64,000 bases of DNA, from NCBI RefSeq assembly GCF_004005905.1, contig NZ_SACO01000007.1, positions 124,001 through 188,000 on the forward strand, in the 5' to 3' direction. The notes under the pieces are model-generated. The model did not search any database and was not told the DNA's origin. It worked only from the letters and a program-made list of their open reading frames with translations. Shown piece by piece: positions 7,403-17,701 of the stretch. Numbering within the stretch: the stretch's first letter is position 1; each line of letters opens with the position of its first letter. A program made the position numbers and the translations under genes. The stretch comes from Novosphingobium umbonatum. GTDB taxonomy: Bacteria > Pseudomonadota > Alphaproteobacteria > Sphingomonadales > Sphingomonadaceae.

Positions 7403-9418
7403 ATGCGTTCCCTCCTCCTGCTGGGCGCCGCCTCTGTCGCGCTGATGGCCCAGCCTGCCCTTGCCGCCGTAGACGGGGGTGCAGACGAGGCCGAAACCCC
7501 GCCGCCCGCTGCCCAAGCGCCGATTATCGTCACCGCCACACCCTTCCGCCACACTGCCGATGAAACGCCCGCCATTTCCGCCCGCGTCGATGCCGAGCAG
7601 ATCCGCGCCGCTGGTGGTGCCAGCGTGGCCGATGCGCTGCGCGATATTCCCGGCGTAGCGGCCACCGGCTTTGCCGCCGGCGCGAGCCGTCCGATCATTC
7701 GCGGCATGGATTCCAACCGCGTGCGTATGCTGGAAGATGGCACCAGCGCCTCGGACGTGTCCGATATCGGGCCGGACCATGGCATCCCCATCGACCCGCT
7801 GGCCGCGCGCAGCATCGAAGTGGTGCGCGGTGCGGCCACCTTGCGCTATGGCAGTCAGGCGATCGGCGGCGTGGTCAACACGATCAACAACCGCGTGCCC
7901 ACCAGCCTTGGCAAGGACCCCGTTAGCGCCGAGGCCAATCTGGCCTATGGCAGCGTCGCCAATTCGCTGGAAACCTCCGCACTGGCTGATGTGACCTTGG
8001 GCAATGTCGCGCTGCATGCCGATGGTTTTCGCCGCCATCAGGGCGATTATGATACGCCCGAAGGCACACAGACCAATTCCTTCTTCCGTGGCAAGGGCGG
8101 GGCGCTGGGCGGCTCCTATTTCCTGCCGGATGGGGATAGCCATGTCGGTCTGGCCGTGGTGCATTATGATGCCAAATACGGCATTCCGGCGGGTGATACC
8201 TATATCGACATGGCCCAGACCAAGGTGATGAGCCGCAACAGCATTGCCATGGGCAAAGGCTTGCTCAAGACGCTGACGCTGGATGGCTCTTATGCCGATT
8301 ATGAGCATTCCGAGCGCGACAGCCAAGGCATGGCCATCGCCACTTTCAAGAATCGCGAGGCCAATCTGCGCGGCGAAATGCTGTTCAACGCGATTGGCGC
8401 GATCCGCAACACCGCGCTTGGCGTGGAATATCAACATCGCAATTTCTCCGCGCTGGGCGAGGCGAGCGATTATCTCTCCCCCGCCACCTCGCAAAATCTG
8501 GCCGCCTATGTCTTTTCCGAGATGGAATTGACCCCCAAGCTGCATCTGGAAGGCAGCGCCCGCGTGGAACAGGTGCGCGTCACCGGCACGCCCTTGAGCG
8601 GGGATTTCACCCGCCGCACCTATACGCCCGCCAGCGGGGCCTTGGGCCTGCTTTATACGCTGGCCGACGGGGTGAAGCTGGGCACCACGATCAGCACCAC
8701 GGGCCGCGCGCCCGCGCTGACCGAATTGTTCGCACGCGGCGCGCATGACGGGCCGATGACATTCGAGACCGGCCATGCCGATCTGAAGGTGGAACGCGCC
8801 AAGGCGATCGAGGCCAGCCTGCGCGTCCATCGCGGGCCTTTCCGCTTTGAAGGCAGCCTCTATTTCACATGGTTCCACAATTACATCTATGGCGCGCTAT
8901 CGGGACGGACCTGCGATGATGCAGGCGCCTGCACCAGCGACCCCGACGGGGAATTGCGCGAATTGTTCTATACCCAAGGCGGCGCCCATTTCCGCGGGGC
9001 CGAGGCCGAGGCGAGCTATGATGTGCTGCGCGTGGATGCGGGCACCTTGCTGGTGAAACTGATGGGCGACTTGACCCGCGCCACGCTGGATGCCGGTGGC
9101 AATGTGCCCCGCATCCCGCCCTATCGCTTTGGCGGCGGGCTGAACTGGGCGGGCAAACAGGCGCAGGCCGGTTTTACGCTCACCCATTATGGCCGGCAGA
9201 ATGACTTTGGCGCCTATGACACCGCCACGGCGGGCTATAACGCGCTTAACGCGCAAGTCTCTTGGCAGCCCTTGCGCTCCATGCCGGGGCTGGAACTGTC
9301 AATCATCGGCCAGAACCTGACCAATGATGTGCAGCGCATGGCCACCGCCTTTAACAAGGATACGGTGGTGATGCCGGGCCGCTCGGTCCGGCTGATGCTG
9401 CGGGTCGCCAGCTTCTGA
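7403..9418 (+). CDS. TonB-dependent outer-membrane receptor, ZnuD-like
   Basis: 671 residues. The start is the ATG at 7403 behind AAAAGGA, opening a signal peptide ending ALAAV. A plug domain of about 110 residues contains ADALRDIPGVAATG, RPIIRGMDSNRVRMLEDG and EVVRGAATLRYGSQAIGGVV, which is close to the zinc receptor ZnuD subgroup. A 22-strand barrel follows, ending with a terminal aromatic or hydrophobic strand (RSVRLMLRVASF). A Cys pair in a loop (TCDDAGACTSD) could form a disulphide. TonB receptors import metal chelates, haem or sugars using TonB-ExbB-ExbD energy; such an energiser is encoded at 27.5-30.2 kb. The substrate is inferred from plug similarity and the possible Zur site only. 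Confidence 0.88.
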   Translation: MRSLLLLGAASVALMAQPALAAVDGGADEAETPPPAAQAPIIVTATPFRHTADETPAISARVDAEQIRAAGGASVADALRDIPGVAATGFAAGASRPIIRGMDSNRVRMLEDGTSASDVSDIGPDHGIPIDPLAARSIEVVRGAATLRYGSQAIGGVVNTINNRVPTSLGKDPVSAEANLAYGSVANSLETSALADVTLGNVALHADGFRRHQGDYDTPEGTQTNSFFRGKGGALGGSYFLPDGDSHVGLAVVHYDAKYGIPAGDTYIDMAQTKVMSRNSIAMGKGLLKTLTLDGSYADYEHSERDSQGMAIATFKNREANLRGEMLFNAIGAIRNTALGVEYQHRNFSALGEASDYLSPATSQNLAAYVFSEMELTPKLHLEGSARVEQVRVTGTPLSGDFTRRTYTPASGALGLLYTLADGVKLGTTISTTGRAPALTELFARGAHDGPMTFETGHADLKVERAKAIEASLRVHRGPFRFEGSLYFTWFHNYIYGALSGRTCDDAGACTSDPDGELRELFYTQGGAHFRGAEAEASYDVLRVDAGTLLVKLMGDLTRATLDAGGNVPRIPPYRFGGGLNWAGKQAQAGFTLTHYGRQNDFGAYDTATAGYNALNAQVSWQPLRSMPGLELSIIGQNLTNDVQRMATAFNKDTVVMPGRSVRLMLRVASF

Positions 9419-9424
9419 CGCAAA

Positions 9425-9457
9425 AAGGGCGGGGAAGCCGATGCTATCCCCGCCCTT
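9425..9457. terminator. Bidirectional terminator between the receptor gene and rmlA
   Basis: AAGGGCGGGG and CCCCGCCCTT form a perfect 10-bp stem with a 13-base loop between convergent genes. Confidence 0.75.
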
Positions 9458-9469
9458 GATGGCTTAAGC

Positions 9470-10345
9470 TTAGCCTGCGGCCAGCTTTTTCAGATATTCG
9501 GCATAATTGCCCTTGCCGCCCAGACGGGCGATGCATTGCACCAGACCTTCATCACTGATGAAGCCCTGACGCCAGGCGATTTCCTCGGGGCAGGCGATCT
9601 TCATGCCCTGACGGCGCTCCAGCGTGGATACGAACTCGGCCGCTTCCAGCAGGCTGTCGGGCGTGCCCGTATCCAGCCATGCAAAGCCGCGACCCATTTC
9701 AGCCACTTGCAAAGTGCCCGCTTCCAGATAGGCGCGGTTCACGTCGGTAATTTCCAGCTCGCCACGGGCCGAAGGTTGGATGTTGGCGGCAATGTTCACC
9801 ACATTGGCGTCATAGAAATAAAGGCCGGTCACCGCCCAGTTCGACTTGGGAACGGGGGGCTTTTCCTCGATGCTGATCGCGCGCTTGTCCGCGTCGAATT
9901 CCACCACGCCATAGCGCTCAGGGTCCGACACGTGATAGGCAAAGACCGAGGCGCCTTCCTTGGAAATATGCTCGCGCGATTTGGCCATCAATTCGGGCAG
10001 GCCATGGCCGAAAAAGATATTGTCGCCCAGCACCAGACAGGACGGGCCACCTGCCACGAAATCCGCGCCGATCGTATAGGCCTGCGCCAGCCCCTTGGGT
10101 TCAGGCTGCACGGCATAGGTCAGCTCCATCCCCCATTGCGAACCATCGCCCAGCAGGTGGCGGAAGCTGGCCGCGTCATGCGGGGTGGTGATGATCAGCA
10201 CTTCGCGGATGCCGGCCAGCATCAGCGTGGAGAGCGGATAATAGATCATCGGCTTGTCATAAACCGGCATGAGCTGTTTGCTCAGGCTCAGCGTCATCGG
10301 ATAAAGGCGGGTGCCGCTGCCACCGGCCAGAATAATGCCCTTCAT
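9470..10345 (-). CDS. rmlA: Glucose-1-phosphate thymidylyltransferase
   Basis: 291 residues, the usual length. It starts [18 protein letters not shown], the nucleotidyltransferase signature, followed by [18 protein letters not shown] and the catalytic-region motif [10 protein letters not shown]. It makes dTDP-glucose from dTTP and glucose 1-phosphate, the first step of dTDP-L-rhamnose synthesis, in the cytoplasm. The ATG overlaps the rmlD stop as ATGA, and it is the last gene of the rmlCBDA operon. The start was chosen at 10345 because upstream sequence in the frame is inside rmlD and unlike the family. Confidence 0.96.
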   Translation of the reverse strand: MKGIILAGGSGTRLYPMTLSLSKQLMPVYDKPMIYYPLSTLMLAGIREVLIITTPHDAASFRHLLGDGSQWGMELTYAVQPEPKGLAQAYTIGADFVAGGPSCLVLGDNIFFGHGLPELMAKSREHISKEGASVFAYHVSDPERYGVVEFDADKRAISIEEKPPVPKSNWAVTGLYFYDANVVNIAANIQPSARGELEITDVNRAYLEAGTLQVAEMGRGFAWLDTGTPDSLLEAAEFVSTLERRQGMKIACPEEIAWRQGFISDEGLVQCIARLGGKGNYAEYLKKLAAG

Positions 10346-11235
10346 GCCGCTTGTTCCTTTTCCTTGATCAGCCGTGCCACCACCTGGGCCACCGACTGGC
10401 GCCAATCAGGCAGGCGCACGCCATAGGCGCGTTCCAGCGCGCCGCATTCCAGACGCGAATTGGCGGGGCGAGCCGCGGGCGTGGGGTAATCCTTGGTGCC
10501 AATGGCGTTCACCTTGGCGCTGGGGCCACCCGCTGCCGCGCTGGCTTCGAACACAGCCTTGGCCAGATCGGCCCAGCTGCCTTCGCCGCTGCCGGTCATG
10601 TGGAACACGCCGCGCGTGGTTTCGGACGGATGCGCCACCAAGGCTTCCGCCACGGCGATCACCGCATCGGCAATGTCCAGCGCGCTGGTGGGATTGCCGA
10701 TCTGGTCACCCACCACGCCCAACTCGTCGCGGCTTTCGGCCAGACGCAGCATGGTTTTGACGAAATTGGCGCCAAACGGGCTGTAGACCCAAGCCGTGCG
10801 CAGGATCACTGCGCCGGGATGGGCGGCCAGCACCGCCTGTTCGCCCGCTAGCTTGCTCTCGCCATAGACGCCCAGCGGGGCGACAGGGTCGCTTTCCACA
10901 TAGGGCGCGGGCTTGGTGCCATCGAACACATAATCGGTGGAGATATGAATGACGGGCACCAGCAATTCATGCGCCACGCGGGCCACTTCGCCAGCACCCG
11001 CGCCATTGATGGCAAAGGCGGCCTCGCGCTCGCTCTCGGCCTTGTCCACGGCGGTATAGGCAGCGGCGGACACCACCACATCGGGACGCGCCGCACGCAG
11101 GGCGGGCTCGATGCTGGCCAGATCGGCCAGATCGAGCGTGGGCCGCCCCAGAGCGATCACCTCATGCTCGCCTCCGGCGCGTTCCAGCAGGGAGGTAACC
11201 ACCTGCCCTGCCTGTCCGGTGACAACAATCCTCAC
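10342..11235 (-). CDS. rmlD: dTDP-4-dehydrorhamnose reductase
   Basis: 297 residues with a GTG start at 11233-11235 that overlaps the rmlB stop (GTGA). The Rossmann motif is VTGQAGQV and the SDR catalytic pair is in [10 protein letters not shown] (Tyr and Lys). It performs the last step, reducing dTDP-4-dehydro-L-rhamnose to dTDP-L-rhamnose. The four-base overlaps on both sides imply translational coupling. Confidence 0.95.
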   Translation of the reverse strand: MRIVVTGQAGQVVTSLLERAGGEHEVIALGRPTLDLADLASIEPALRAARPDVVVSAAAYTAVDKAESEREAAFAINGAGAGEVARVAHELLVPVIHISTDYVFDGTKPAPYVESDPVAPLGVYGESKLAGEQAVLAAHPGAVILRTAWVYSPFGANFVKTMLRLAESRDELGVVGDQIGNPTSALDIADAVIAVAEALVAHPSETTRGVFHMTGSGEGSWADLAKAVFEASAAAGGPSAKVNAIGTKDYPTPAARPANSRLECGALERAYGVRLPDWRQSVAQVVARLIKEKEQAA

Positions 11236-12293
11236 GCGCTTTTCTCCAGCAGGCCCAGACGTTCGCCCGAATAGCCATCGCGCAGCGGGCCCCACCACCA
11301 TTCATTATCCAGATACCATTGCACGGTCTTTTCAATGCCCGTGTCAAAATTCTCCAGCGCCTTCCAGCCCAGTTCATTCTCCAGCTTGGTGGCATCGATG
11401 GCATAGCGTGCATCATGGCCCGGCCGGTCGGTGACAAAGCGGATCAGGTTTTCACGCGGTTCGTCCGCGGGGCGCAGGCGGTCGAGCACCTGACAGATGC
11501 GGCGCACCACATCGATATTCTTGCGCTCGTTGCGGCCACCCACATTATAGGTTTCGCCCAAACGACCGGTGGCGATGATCAGATCCAGCGCGCGGGCATG
11601 GTCTTCAACGAACAGCCAGTCGCGGATATTCTCGCCCGCGCCGTAAACGGGCAATTCCTTGCCTTCCAGCGCGTTGAGGATGGTCAGCGGGATCAGCTTT
11701 TCGGGGAAGTGGTAAGGGCCGTAATTGTTCGAGCAATTCGACACCACGATGGGCATACCATAGGTGCGGTGCCATGCCTTGGCCAGATGGTCGCTGGCCG
11801 CCTTCGACGCCGAATAGGGCGAGGAGGGATCATAAGGCGTGGTTTCGAGGAACAGGGCCTCGGGGTCATGGTCAAGGCTGCCGTAAACCTCGTCGGTCGA
11901 CACATGCAGGAAGCGGAAAGCGGCCTTGGCCTCGGCTTCCAGCCCGTTCCAGTAATGGCGAGCGGCCTCCAGCAGGGTAAATGTGCCCACCACATTGGTG
12001 AGGATGAAATCAGCAGCCCCCGTGATCGAGCGGTCCACATGGCTTTCGGCGGCCAGATGCATGATGCGGTCGGGCTTGAAGGTGTTGACTGCCTTGGCCA
12101 TCGCCTCGGCATCGCGGATATCGGCATGCAGGAAGCTGTGGTTGGGTTTGCCTTCCACTTCCTTCAGGCTGGCCATATTGCCCGCATAGGTCAGCGCATC
12201 GATGGTCAGAACGTCATAGCCCTGCACCAGCACCAGATGGCGCACCAGCGCCGAGCCAATGAATCCGGCGCCGCCGGTAACAATCACGCGCAT
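11232..12293 (-). CDS. rmlB: dTDP-glucose 4,6-dehydratase
   Basis: 353 residues of the extended SDR fold. It has the NAD-binding GGAGFIGS at the N-terminus, the STDEVYGSL block, and the catalytic Tyr-x-x-x-Lys in [11 protein letters not shown]. It converts dTDP-glucose to dTDP-4-dehydro-6-deoxyglucose, the second rhamnose step. It lies 4 bases downstream of rmlC and overlaps rmlD. Confidence 0.96.
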   Translation of the reverse strand: MRVIVTGGAGFIGSALVRHLVLVQGYDVLTIDALTYAGNMASLKEVEGKPNHSFLHADIRDAEAMAKAVNTFKPDRIMHLAAESHVDRSITGAADFILTNVVGTFTLLEAARHYWNGLEAEAKAAFRFLHVSTDEVYGSLDHDPEALFLETTPYDPSSPYSASKAASDHLAKAWHRTYGMPIVVSNCSNNYGPYHFPEKLIPLTILNALEGKELPVYGAGENIRDWLFVEDHARALDLIIATGRLGETYNVGGRNERKNIDVVRRICQVLDRLRPADEPRENLIRFVTDRPGHDARYAIDATKLENELGWKALENFDTGIEKTVQWYLDNEWWWGPLRDGYSGERLGLLEKSA

Positions 12294-12297
12294 CTGA

Positions 12298-12861
12298 TCA
12301 GTCCTTTACGCTAAAATATTGCGGCAGATCGGCCAGCAGGGGCTGCACCTTGTCCTTGCCCGACAGCGTTTCGCCATCGGCCACGGAAGGCCAGGTAACG
12401 CCAATCGCCGGATCGTTCCACAGACAGCCCTTGTCATTTTCGGGGCTGTAATAATTGGTAACCTTATAGGCGACGATCGTGTCGGGAACCAGCGTGCAGA
12501 AGCCATGGGCAAAACCGACCGGCACCCAAAGCTGGTTACAATCTTGCGCGGTCAATTCCACGCCGATCCATTGGCCAAACGTGGGCGAATCATGGCGGAT
12601 ATCCACCGCCACGTCGAAAATGGCGCCCTGTACGCAGCGGACCAATTTGCCCTGACCTGCGGGATGGGTTTGGAAATGCAGCCCGCGGATCGTGCCAACC
12701 TTGGCCGAGAGCGACTGGTTTTCCTGCACAAATTCTACCGAGCCAGCCACCTGCGAAAAACGGTCTTCGCGGAAGAGTTCTGTGAAGTAGCCACGCTCGT
12801 CTCCAAGCTTGCGGGGCACAATTTCAACCGGACCACTGATGCCAAACGTCCGAAGTTCCAT
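12298..12861 (-). CDS. rmlC: dTDP-4-dehydrorhamnose 3,5-epimerase
   Basis: 187 residues, normal for this cupin enzyme. The family blocks [19 protein letters not shown] (catalytic His) and [11 protein letters not shown] are present. It is the promoter-proximal gene of the rmlC-B-D-A operon. The upstream 236 bases contain the octamer TTAACCAT (minus strand, 12973-12980), which resembles a CtrA half-site; whether it is used is unknown. Confidence 0.95.
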   Translation of the reverse strand: MELRTFGISGPVEIVPRKLGDERGYFTELFREDRFSQVAGSVEFVQENQSLSAKVGTIRGLHFQTHPAGQGKLVRCVQGAIFDVAVDIRHDSPTFGQWIGVELTAQDCNQLWVPVGFAHGFCTLVPDTIVAYKVTNYYSPENDKGCLWNDPAIGVTWPSVADGETLSGKDKVQPLLADLPQYFSVKD

Positions 12862-13063
12862 GGAATTTCACCGCACCTATTGGGGGCGGGCCGGTTTGGC
12901 CCTGCCTGCGGCGGCAGTGATCCGCATTTTCGGCAAAAATGCAACATAAAACCAACGGCTTGAACGGTTGCCATGGTTAAGGTGAGGGTTTGTTGGAAAT
13001 ATCTGCCCGTTTTGTCGGGTGTTGGCCAACCTATTTGGCGCGCCAATGGGGCGGGACGACAAG

Positions 13064-13090
13064 GGGGGCGGAACTTTGGTCTCCGCCCCC
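13064..13090. terminator. Hairpin after the RND efflux operon
   Basis: GGGGGGCGGA pairs with TCCGCCCCC around a short loop just beyond the stop of the outer-membrane channel gene. There is no strong T-run, so it may act as a mRNA 3' end stabiliser rather than a true intrinsic terminator. Confidence 0.5.
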
Positions 13091-13097
13091 GATCTGA

Positions 13098-14519
13098 TCA
13101 CCGATTTGGCACGGGGCTGCCGCCCAGAGCCAGATAAAGCGCCACCGTATCGCCCAGCCTTGCCGCGCGGCTTTGCACCCATTGGCTGCGAGCTTGCGCG
13201 CGGGCTTCGACCACGGGCAGCAATTGATAGGTGCCCACCGCGCCCAATTCGAACTGGCGTCGGATATTGGCCAGACTTTCCGCCGAGGCGCGATCCCCGC
13301 GACCGGCGGCATCCAGCGCATCGCCATCCAGTTTCAGCGCGGTCAGCGTGTCGGACAGATCGGCAAAGGCGGCGAGCGCGGTGGAGCGATATTGCGCCTG
13401 CGCCGCCTCCAGCGCGGCCTTGGCGGCATGGCTTTGATGCAGCAGGCTACCGCCGCGCAGCAAGGGCTGGCTGACCCCGCCCAGCAGCGCCCAGAACGGA
13501 TTGCCGCTGGCGAACATATCGCCAAAGCTGGTGGCGGTGCCGCCATAATTGGCCGAGAGGGTGAAGCTGGGCAGGCGTGCCGCCACGGCCGCCTTGGCAT
13601 CGGCGGCGGCGCCTTCCAGATTGGCTGCGGCGACCTGCACATCGGGGCGCTGCGCCAAAACCTGCGCGGGCAGGCTGAGCGGCAGGTTCTCGGGCAGATG
13701 CAATTCGTCCAGCGCGGGCAGAGGCGGCAGATCGCTGCCCGGTGCCTGCCCCAGATAGGTGGCGATCAGCGCTTCCTCATGCTTGAGGGCGCGTTGCAGC
13801 GTGGGCAGTGCGCCTTGCGCTGCGGCCAGTGCAGTTTCTTGGGCTGCCACATCGCTGGTGCCCACTGTGCCGATCTGCGCACGGCGGCGGGTCAGTTCCA
13901 GCAGGTCGCTGGCCGCAGCGATGCTTTCCTGCGTGGCGGCCACTTCCTCGATCAAGGCGCCACGGTTGATCACCGCCTGCACCAGATTGGCCACCACCGC
14001 CTGTTTGGCCGCATGGCTGCGCAATTTCTGTGCCTTGGCGGCGGCCTGCGCGGATCGCACCTTGGCACCCACCCCGCCGAACACGTCCAGCGTATAGCCT
14101 ACGCTGACCTGCGCGGTATGCAGCGAATAGAGCATGGCATTGGGGTCATAGAGCGGGCTGGACAGGGCATTGCCCACCCGCGCCCGCGTAACGCCATAGG
14201 AGGCGTCCAGTGTGGGACTGCGCGCGCCACCGGCGGCTCTGGCCAATTCCTCGGCCTGACGCAGCAGCGCGTCGGCAGCGGCAATATCGTCGCTGCCTTT
14301 CAACGTGGCGGCCACCAAGGCGTCCAGCTTGGCGCTGCCAAAGGCCTGCCACCATTGCGCGGGCACCGGATCGCCCAGAGTGATGCTTTGCGCGGGGCCC
14401 TGTTCGGGCGCGATGGGGGCGCTCAACACGCTGGCAGGCGCATTGCCCGCAGCGGTTGGCGGCAGGGGCACCGACACGGCAGGCGCGGCCAGCAGGCCGA
14501 TCAGCATCAGCGTGCTCAT
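13098..14519 (-). CDS. RND efflux outer-membrane channel (TolC/NodT/CzcC-like)
   Basis: 473 residues with an N-terminal signal sequence (MSTLMLIGLLAAPAVSVPLP). Two outer-membrane-efflux repeats of long Ala-rich helices are visible (e.g. IAAADALLRQAEELARAAGG and AVAARLPSFTLSANYGG). The trimeric product forms the exit duct of a tripartite pump. The ATG overlaps the pump gene stop as ATGA, so it is made with the pump. No lipobox cysteine is evident, unlike many NodT proteins. Confidence 0.88.
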   Translation of the reverse strand: MSTLMLIGLLAAPAVSVPLPPTAAGNAPASVLSAPIAPEQGPAQSITLGDPVPAQWWQAFGSAKLDALVAATLKGSDDIAAADALLRQAEELARAAGGARSPTLDASYGVTRARVGNALSSPLYDPNAMLYSLHTAQVSVGYTLDVFGGVGAKVRSAQAAAKAQKLRSHAAKQAVVANLVQAVINRGALIEEVAATQESIAAASDLLELTRRRAQIGTVGTSDVAAQETALAAAQGALPTLQRALKHEEALIATYLGQAPGSDLPPLPALDELHLPENLPLSLPAQVLAQRPDVQVAAANLEGAAADAKAAVAARLPSFTLSANYGGTATSFGDMFASGNPFWALLGGVSQPLLRGGSLLHQSHAAKAALEAAQAQYRSTALAAFADLSDTLTALKLDGDALDAAGRGDRASAESLANIRRQFELGAVGTYQLLPVVEARAQARSQWVQSRAARLGDTVALYLALGGSPVPNR

Positions 14520-17500
14520 GCCTGTTCTCCCTGATGTGCGGCGCCTTCGTCCGGTTCGATCCGGTTATGGGTGGGCGCGCTGGCATAGCGGTTGGGCGAA
14601 TGGATCGAGAATTTACCGATCAACAGCGGTAGAACCAGCAGGATCAGCACCGGCGCCAGCGTCATGCCGCCCACCACCACCAGGGCCAGCGGCTTTTGCA
14701 CCTGCGAGCCGATGCCGGAGGAGACCGCAGCGGGCAGCAGGCCGATAGCCGCCACCAGACAGGTCATGATCACCGGACGCAGCGAATTGCGCGTGGTGAC
14801 CGCCATGGCGGCGGCGCGGTCCAGCCCTTCATTGAGCGCGGTGTTGAAATTGTTCACCACCAGAATGCCATCCATCACCGCAATGCCGAACAGCGCGATA
14901 AAGCCGATCGCCGCCGAGATGGAGAAAGCCGTCCCCGTCAGCGCCAGCGCCAGCACCCCGCCGATGATCGCCATGGGAATGACGCTCAAAGCCAGCAGCG
15001 CATCGCGCAGATTGCCGAAATTGGCATAGAGCAGGCCGAAGATGATCAGCAGGCTGATCGGCACCACCACTTTCAAACGCGCCACCGCATTGTCCAGATT
15101 GGACAGCTCGCCCGCCCATTCCATCGAATAGCCCGGCGGCAGGTGGACATTCTGGGCAATGCGTGCCTGTGCCTCGGCCACGGCGCTGCCCAGATCGCGG
15201 TCGCGCACGGCGAATTTGATCGGCAGATAGCGGCTCTGGTGCTCGCGATAGATGAAGCTGGCGCCCGAGGCGAGGTGGATATTGGCCACTTCGGACAGGG
15301 GAACCTGCGTCACGCCGCCGCCCGCATTGGGCGTGGCCACCGTAATGGTGCGGATCGCGTCCAGACTGTTGCGCTGTTCGGGGCGGAAACGCACGATAAT
15401 CGGGAAGTGGCGGTCGGTATGGGTTTCATACAGATCACCGGGCGATGCGCCGCCGATGGCGGCAGCCACCGTCTGGTTGATGTCATCGGGCGTCAGGCCA
15501 TAACGGGCGGCCTTTTCGCGGTCGATGTCGATGCGCACCGTGGGCTGGCCCAGAGACTGGAACACGCCCAGATCGGCAATGCCGCGCACCTTGGACATTT
15601 GCGCCTGTATCGCATTGCCCAGCTTTTCCAGCGTGGCCAGATCGGGGCCGAACAGTTTCACCGAATTGGCGCCCTTCACACCGCTGGCCGCTTCGGACAC
15701 GTTATCCTCGATGATTTGCGAGAAGTCGAATTCCACGCCGGGGAAATGCTGGTGCAGATCCTTGCTCATCGCATTGACCAGCTTTTCCTTGTCGACGCCC
15801 TTGGGCCATTCATCCTGCGGCTTTAACGGCACGAAATATTCGGTGTTGAAAAAACCGGTCGGGTCGGTGCCATCGTCGGGGCGACCATGGGCAGACAGCA
15901 CGGCCGTGGTTTCGGGATAGGAGCGGATGCGGCGGCGCACGGCATTGACCGTGGCCTCGCCTTCCTCCAGCGAGATGGTCGCAGGCAGCGAGGCGCGGAT
16001 ATAGAGATTGCCTTCCTCCAGATGCGGAAGGAATTCGATCCCCAAGGCGCGCACCCCGACCATCGCGCCGATGAACAGCAAGGCCGCCCCGCCCAGCGTG
16101 ATGATCTGGTTGGCCAGTGCAAAGCGGGCCACCGGTTCGTAAACGCGGCGCAGGGCGCGGACGATCACGGTTTCCACCTCGCTCAAACGATCGGGCAACA
16201 GCATCATCGACATCACCGGCGCCACGGTGAAAGTGGCGATCAGCCCGCCGGCAATCGCATAGGCATAGGTCTTGGCCATGGGGCCAAAGATATGGCCTTC
16301 CACGCCGGTCAGCGTGAAGAGCGGCAGGAAGCTGGCGATGATGATGGCGGCGGCAAAGAAGATGCCGCGGCTCACCTCGCTCGACGCATGCAGGATCGAG
16401 GACAGGCGGTTGGCAAAGCTGTAATGCCCGCCATCGCGCTCCACATGCTCGGTGCGTTCAACCATGTGGCGGAAGATGTTTTCCACCATGATCACCGTGG
16501 CATCGACCACCAGACCAAAGTCCAGCGCGCCCACCGAAAGCAGATTGGCGCTTTCCCCCTGAAGCGTCAGGATCAGCACCGCAAAGGCCAGCGCGAAGGG
16601 AATGGTGGTGGCCACGATCACCGCGCTGCGCAAATCGCCCAAGAGGCCCCATTGCAGCAGGAAGATCAGCGCAATGCCCACCACCAGATTTTCCATCACC
16701 GTATGCGTGGTCAATCCGATCAGGTTGGAACGGTCATAGACCTGTTCCAGCTTGACGCCGGGGGGCAGGATGCCGGTGGAATTGATCTTTTCCACCTCGG
16801 CCTTCACCGCATTGATGGTCGGCATGGATTGCGATCCGCGCCGCATCAGCACGATGCCTTCGACAATGTCATCCTCGTCATTGAGACCGGCAATGCCCAT
16901 GCGGGGCTGATTGCCGATCTGCACCTTGGCCACATCGCGCAGCATGACCGGTACGCCATTGTTGGTAGCGACCAGCACGCTTTCGATTTGGGAAGGTGAC
17001 TGGATCAGGCCGACCGAGCGCACGATGGCGCTTTGCGGGCCGAAATTGATGGTCTGGCCGCCGGTGTTGCCATTGCTTTTCGACAGGGCGGTCAGCACTG
17101 CGCCGACGCTGGTTTGATGCGCGGCCAGCTTGGCCGAATCGACCACCACCTCATAGGCGCGCAATTTGCCGCCCACTGCGGTCACGTCCACCACCCCGGG
17201 CAAGGCGCGGAACCGGCGTTGCAGCACCCAGTCCTGCAGGGTTTTGAGATCCATCACCGAATAGCCCTTGGGCGCCTTGATCCGGTAGCGATAGATTTCG
17301 CCCGTGGGGCTGGTGGGCGACAGGGTGGGCACCGCGCCACCGGGCAGGGCGGGCAATTGCGACAGGCGGTTGATCACCTGCTGCTGGGCCTGTTCAAAGC
17401 TCAGGTCATAGCTGAACTGGACCTTCACGTCGGACAGGCCAAACAGGCTGATCGCGCGGATTGCCGTCATATGCGGCATGCCCGCCAATTGCACCTCGAC

Positions 17501-17701
17501 CGGAATGGTGATCGAGCGTTCGACCTCTTCGGCCGACATGCCGCGCGACTGGCTGATGATTTCCACCATCGGCGGCACGGGGTCGGGATAGGCCTCGATG
17601 TTGAGATTGTAAAAGGCAATGCCACCGGCCGCCAGCATACCTGCCAGCAGCCCCATGATCAGCACGCGCGAACGCAGTGCAAAGCGGACGGGCGAGTTCA
17701 T
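14516..17701 (-). CDS. czcA: Heavy-metal-type RND efflux pump (CzcA/CusA family)
   Basis: 1061 residues, standard for an inner-membrane RND proton antiporter with 12 transmembrane helices and two large periplasmic loops. The TM4 motif DFGLVVDATVIMVEN carries the Asp, Asp and Glu that mark the metal-cation HME subfamily. The N-terminus (SRVLIMGLLAG, YPDPVPPMVEIISQ) also fits CzcA/CusA. It exports divalent or monovalent metal ions from periplasm or cytoplasm using the proton gradient. The exact ion cannot be read from this. It sits between its adaptor (overlap of 4 bases) and its outer-membrane channel; no metal-sensing two-component genes are adjacent. Confidence 0.92.
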   Translation of the reverse strand: MNSPVRFALRSRVLIMGLLAGMLAAGGIAFYNLNIEAYPDPVPPMVEIISQSRGMSAEEVERSITIPVEVQLAGMPHMTAIRAISLFGLSDVKVQFSYDLSFEQAQQQVINRLSQLPALPGGAVPTLSPTSPTGEIYRYRIKAPKGYSVMDLKTLQDWVLQRRFRALPGVVDVTAVGGKLRAYEVVVDSAKLAAHQTSVGAVLTALSKSNGNTGGQTINFGPQSAIVRSVGLIQSPSQIESVLVATNNGVPVMLRDVAKVQIGNQPRMGIAGLNDEDDIVEGIVLMRRGSQSMPTINAVKAEVEKINSTGILPPGVKLEQVYDRSNLIGLTTHTVMENLVVGIALIFLLQWGLLGDLRSAVIVATTIPFALAFAVLILTLQGESANLLSVGALDFGLVVDATVIMVENIFRHMVERTEHVERDGGHYSFANRLSSILHASSEVSRGIFFAAAIIIASFLPLFTLTGVEGHIFGPMAKTYAYAIAGGLIATFTVAPVMSMMLLPDRLSEVETVIVRALRRVYEPVARFALANQIITLGGAALLFIGAMVGVRALGIEFLPHLEEGNLYIRASLPATISLEEGEATVNAVRRRIRSYPETTAVLSAHGRPDDGTDPTGFFNTEYFVPLKPQDEWPKGVDKEKLVNAMSKDLHQHFPGVEFDFSQIIEDNVSEAASGVKGANSVKLFGPDLATLEKLGNAIQAQMSKVRGIADLGVFQSLGQPTVRIDIDREKAARYGLTPDDINQTVAAAIGGASPGDLYETHTDRHFPIIVRFRPEQRNSLDAIRTITVATPNAGGGVTQVPLSEVANIHLASGASFIYREHQSRYLPIKFAVRDRDLGSAVAEAQARIAQNVHLPPGYSMEWAGELSNLDNAVARLKVVVPISLLIIFGLLYANFGNLRDALLALSVIPMAIIGGVLALALTGTAFSISAAIGFIALFGIAVMDGILVVNNFNTALNEGLDRAAAMAVTTRNSLRPVIMTCLVAAIGLLPAAVSSGIGSQVQKPLALVVVGGMTLAPVLILLVLPLLIGKFSIHSPNRYASAPTHNRIEPDEGAAHQGEQA

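Noticed and set aside
7280..8878. Long minus-strand open frame (532 codons) opposite the TonB-dependent receptor
   Set aside because: It is the antisense shadow of a clear receptor gene. Its His, Gln and Gly-rich translation is typical of such shadows in GC-rich DNA.
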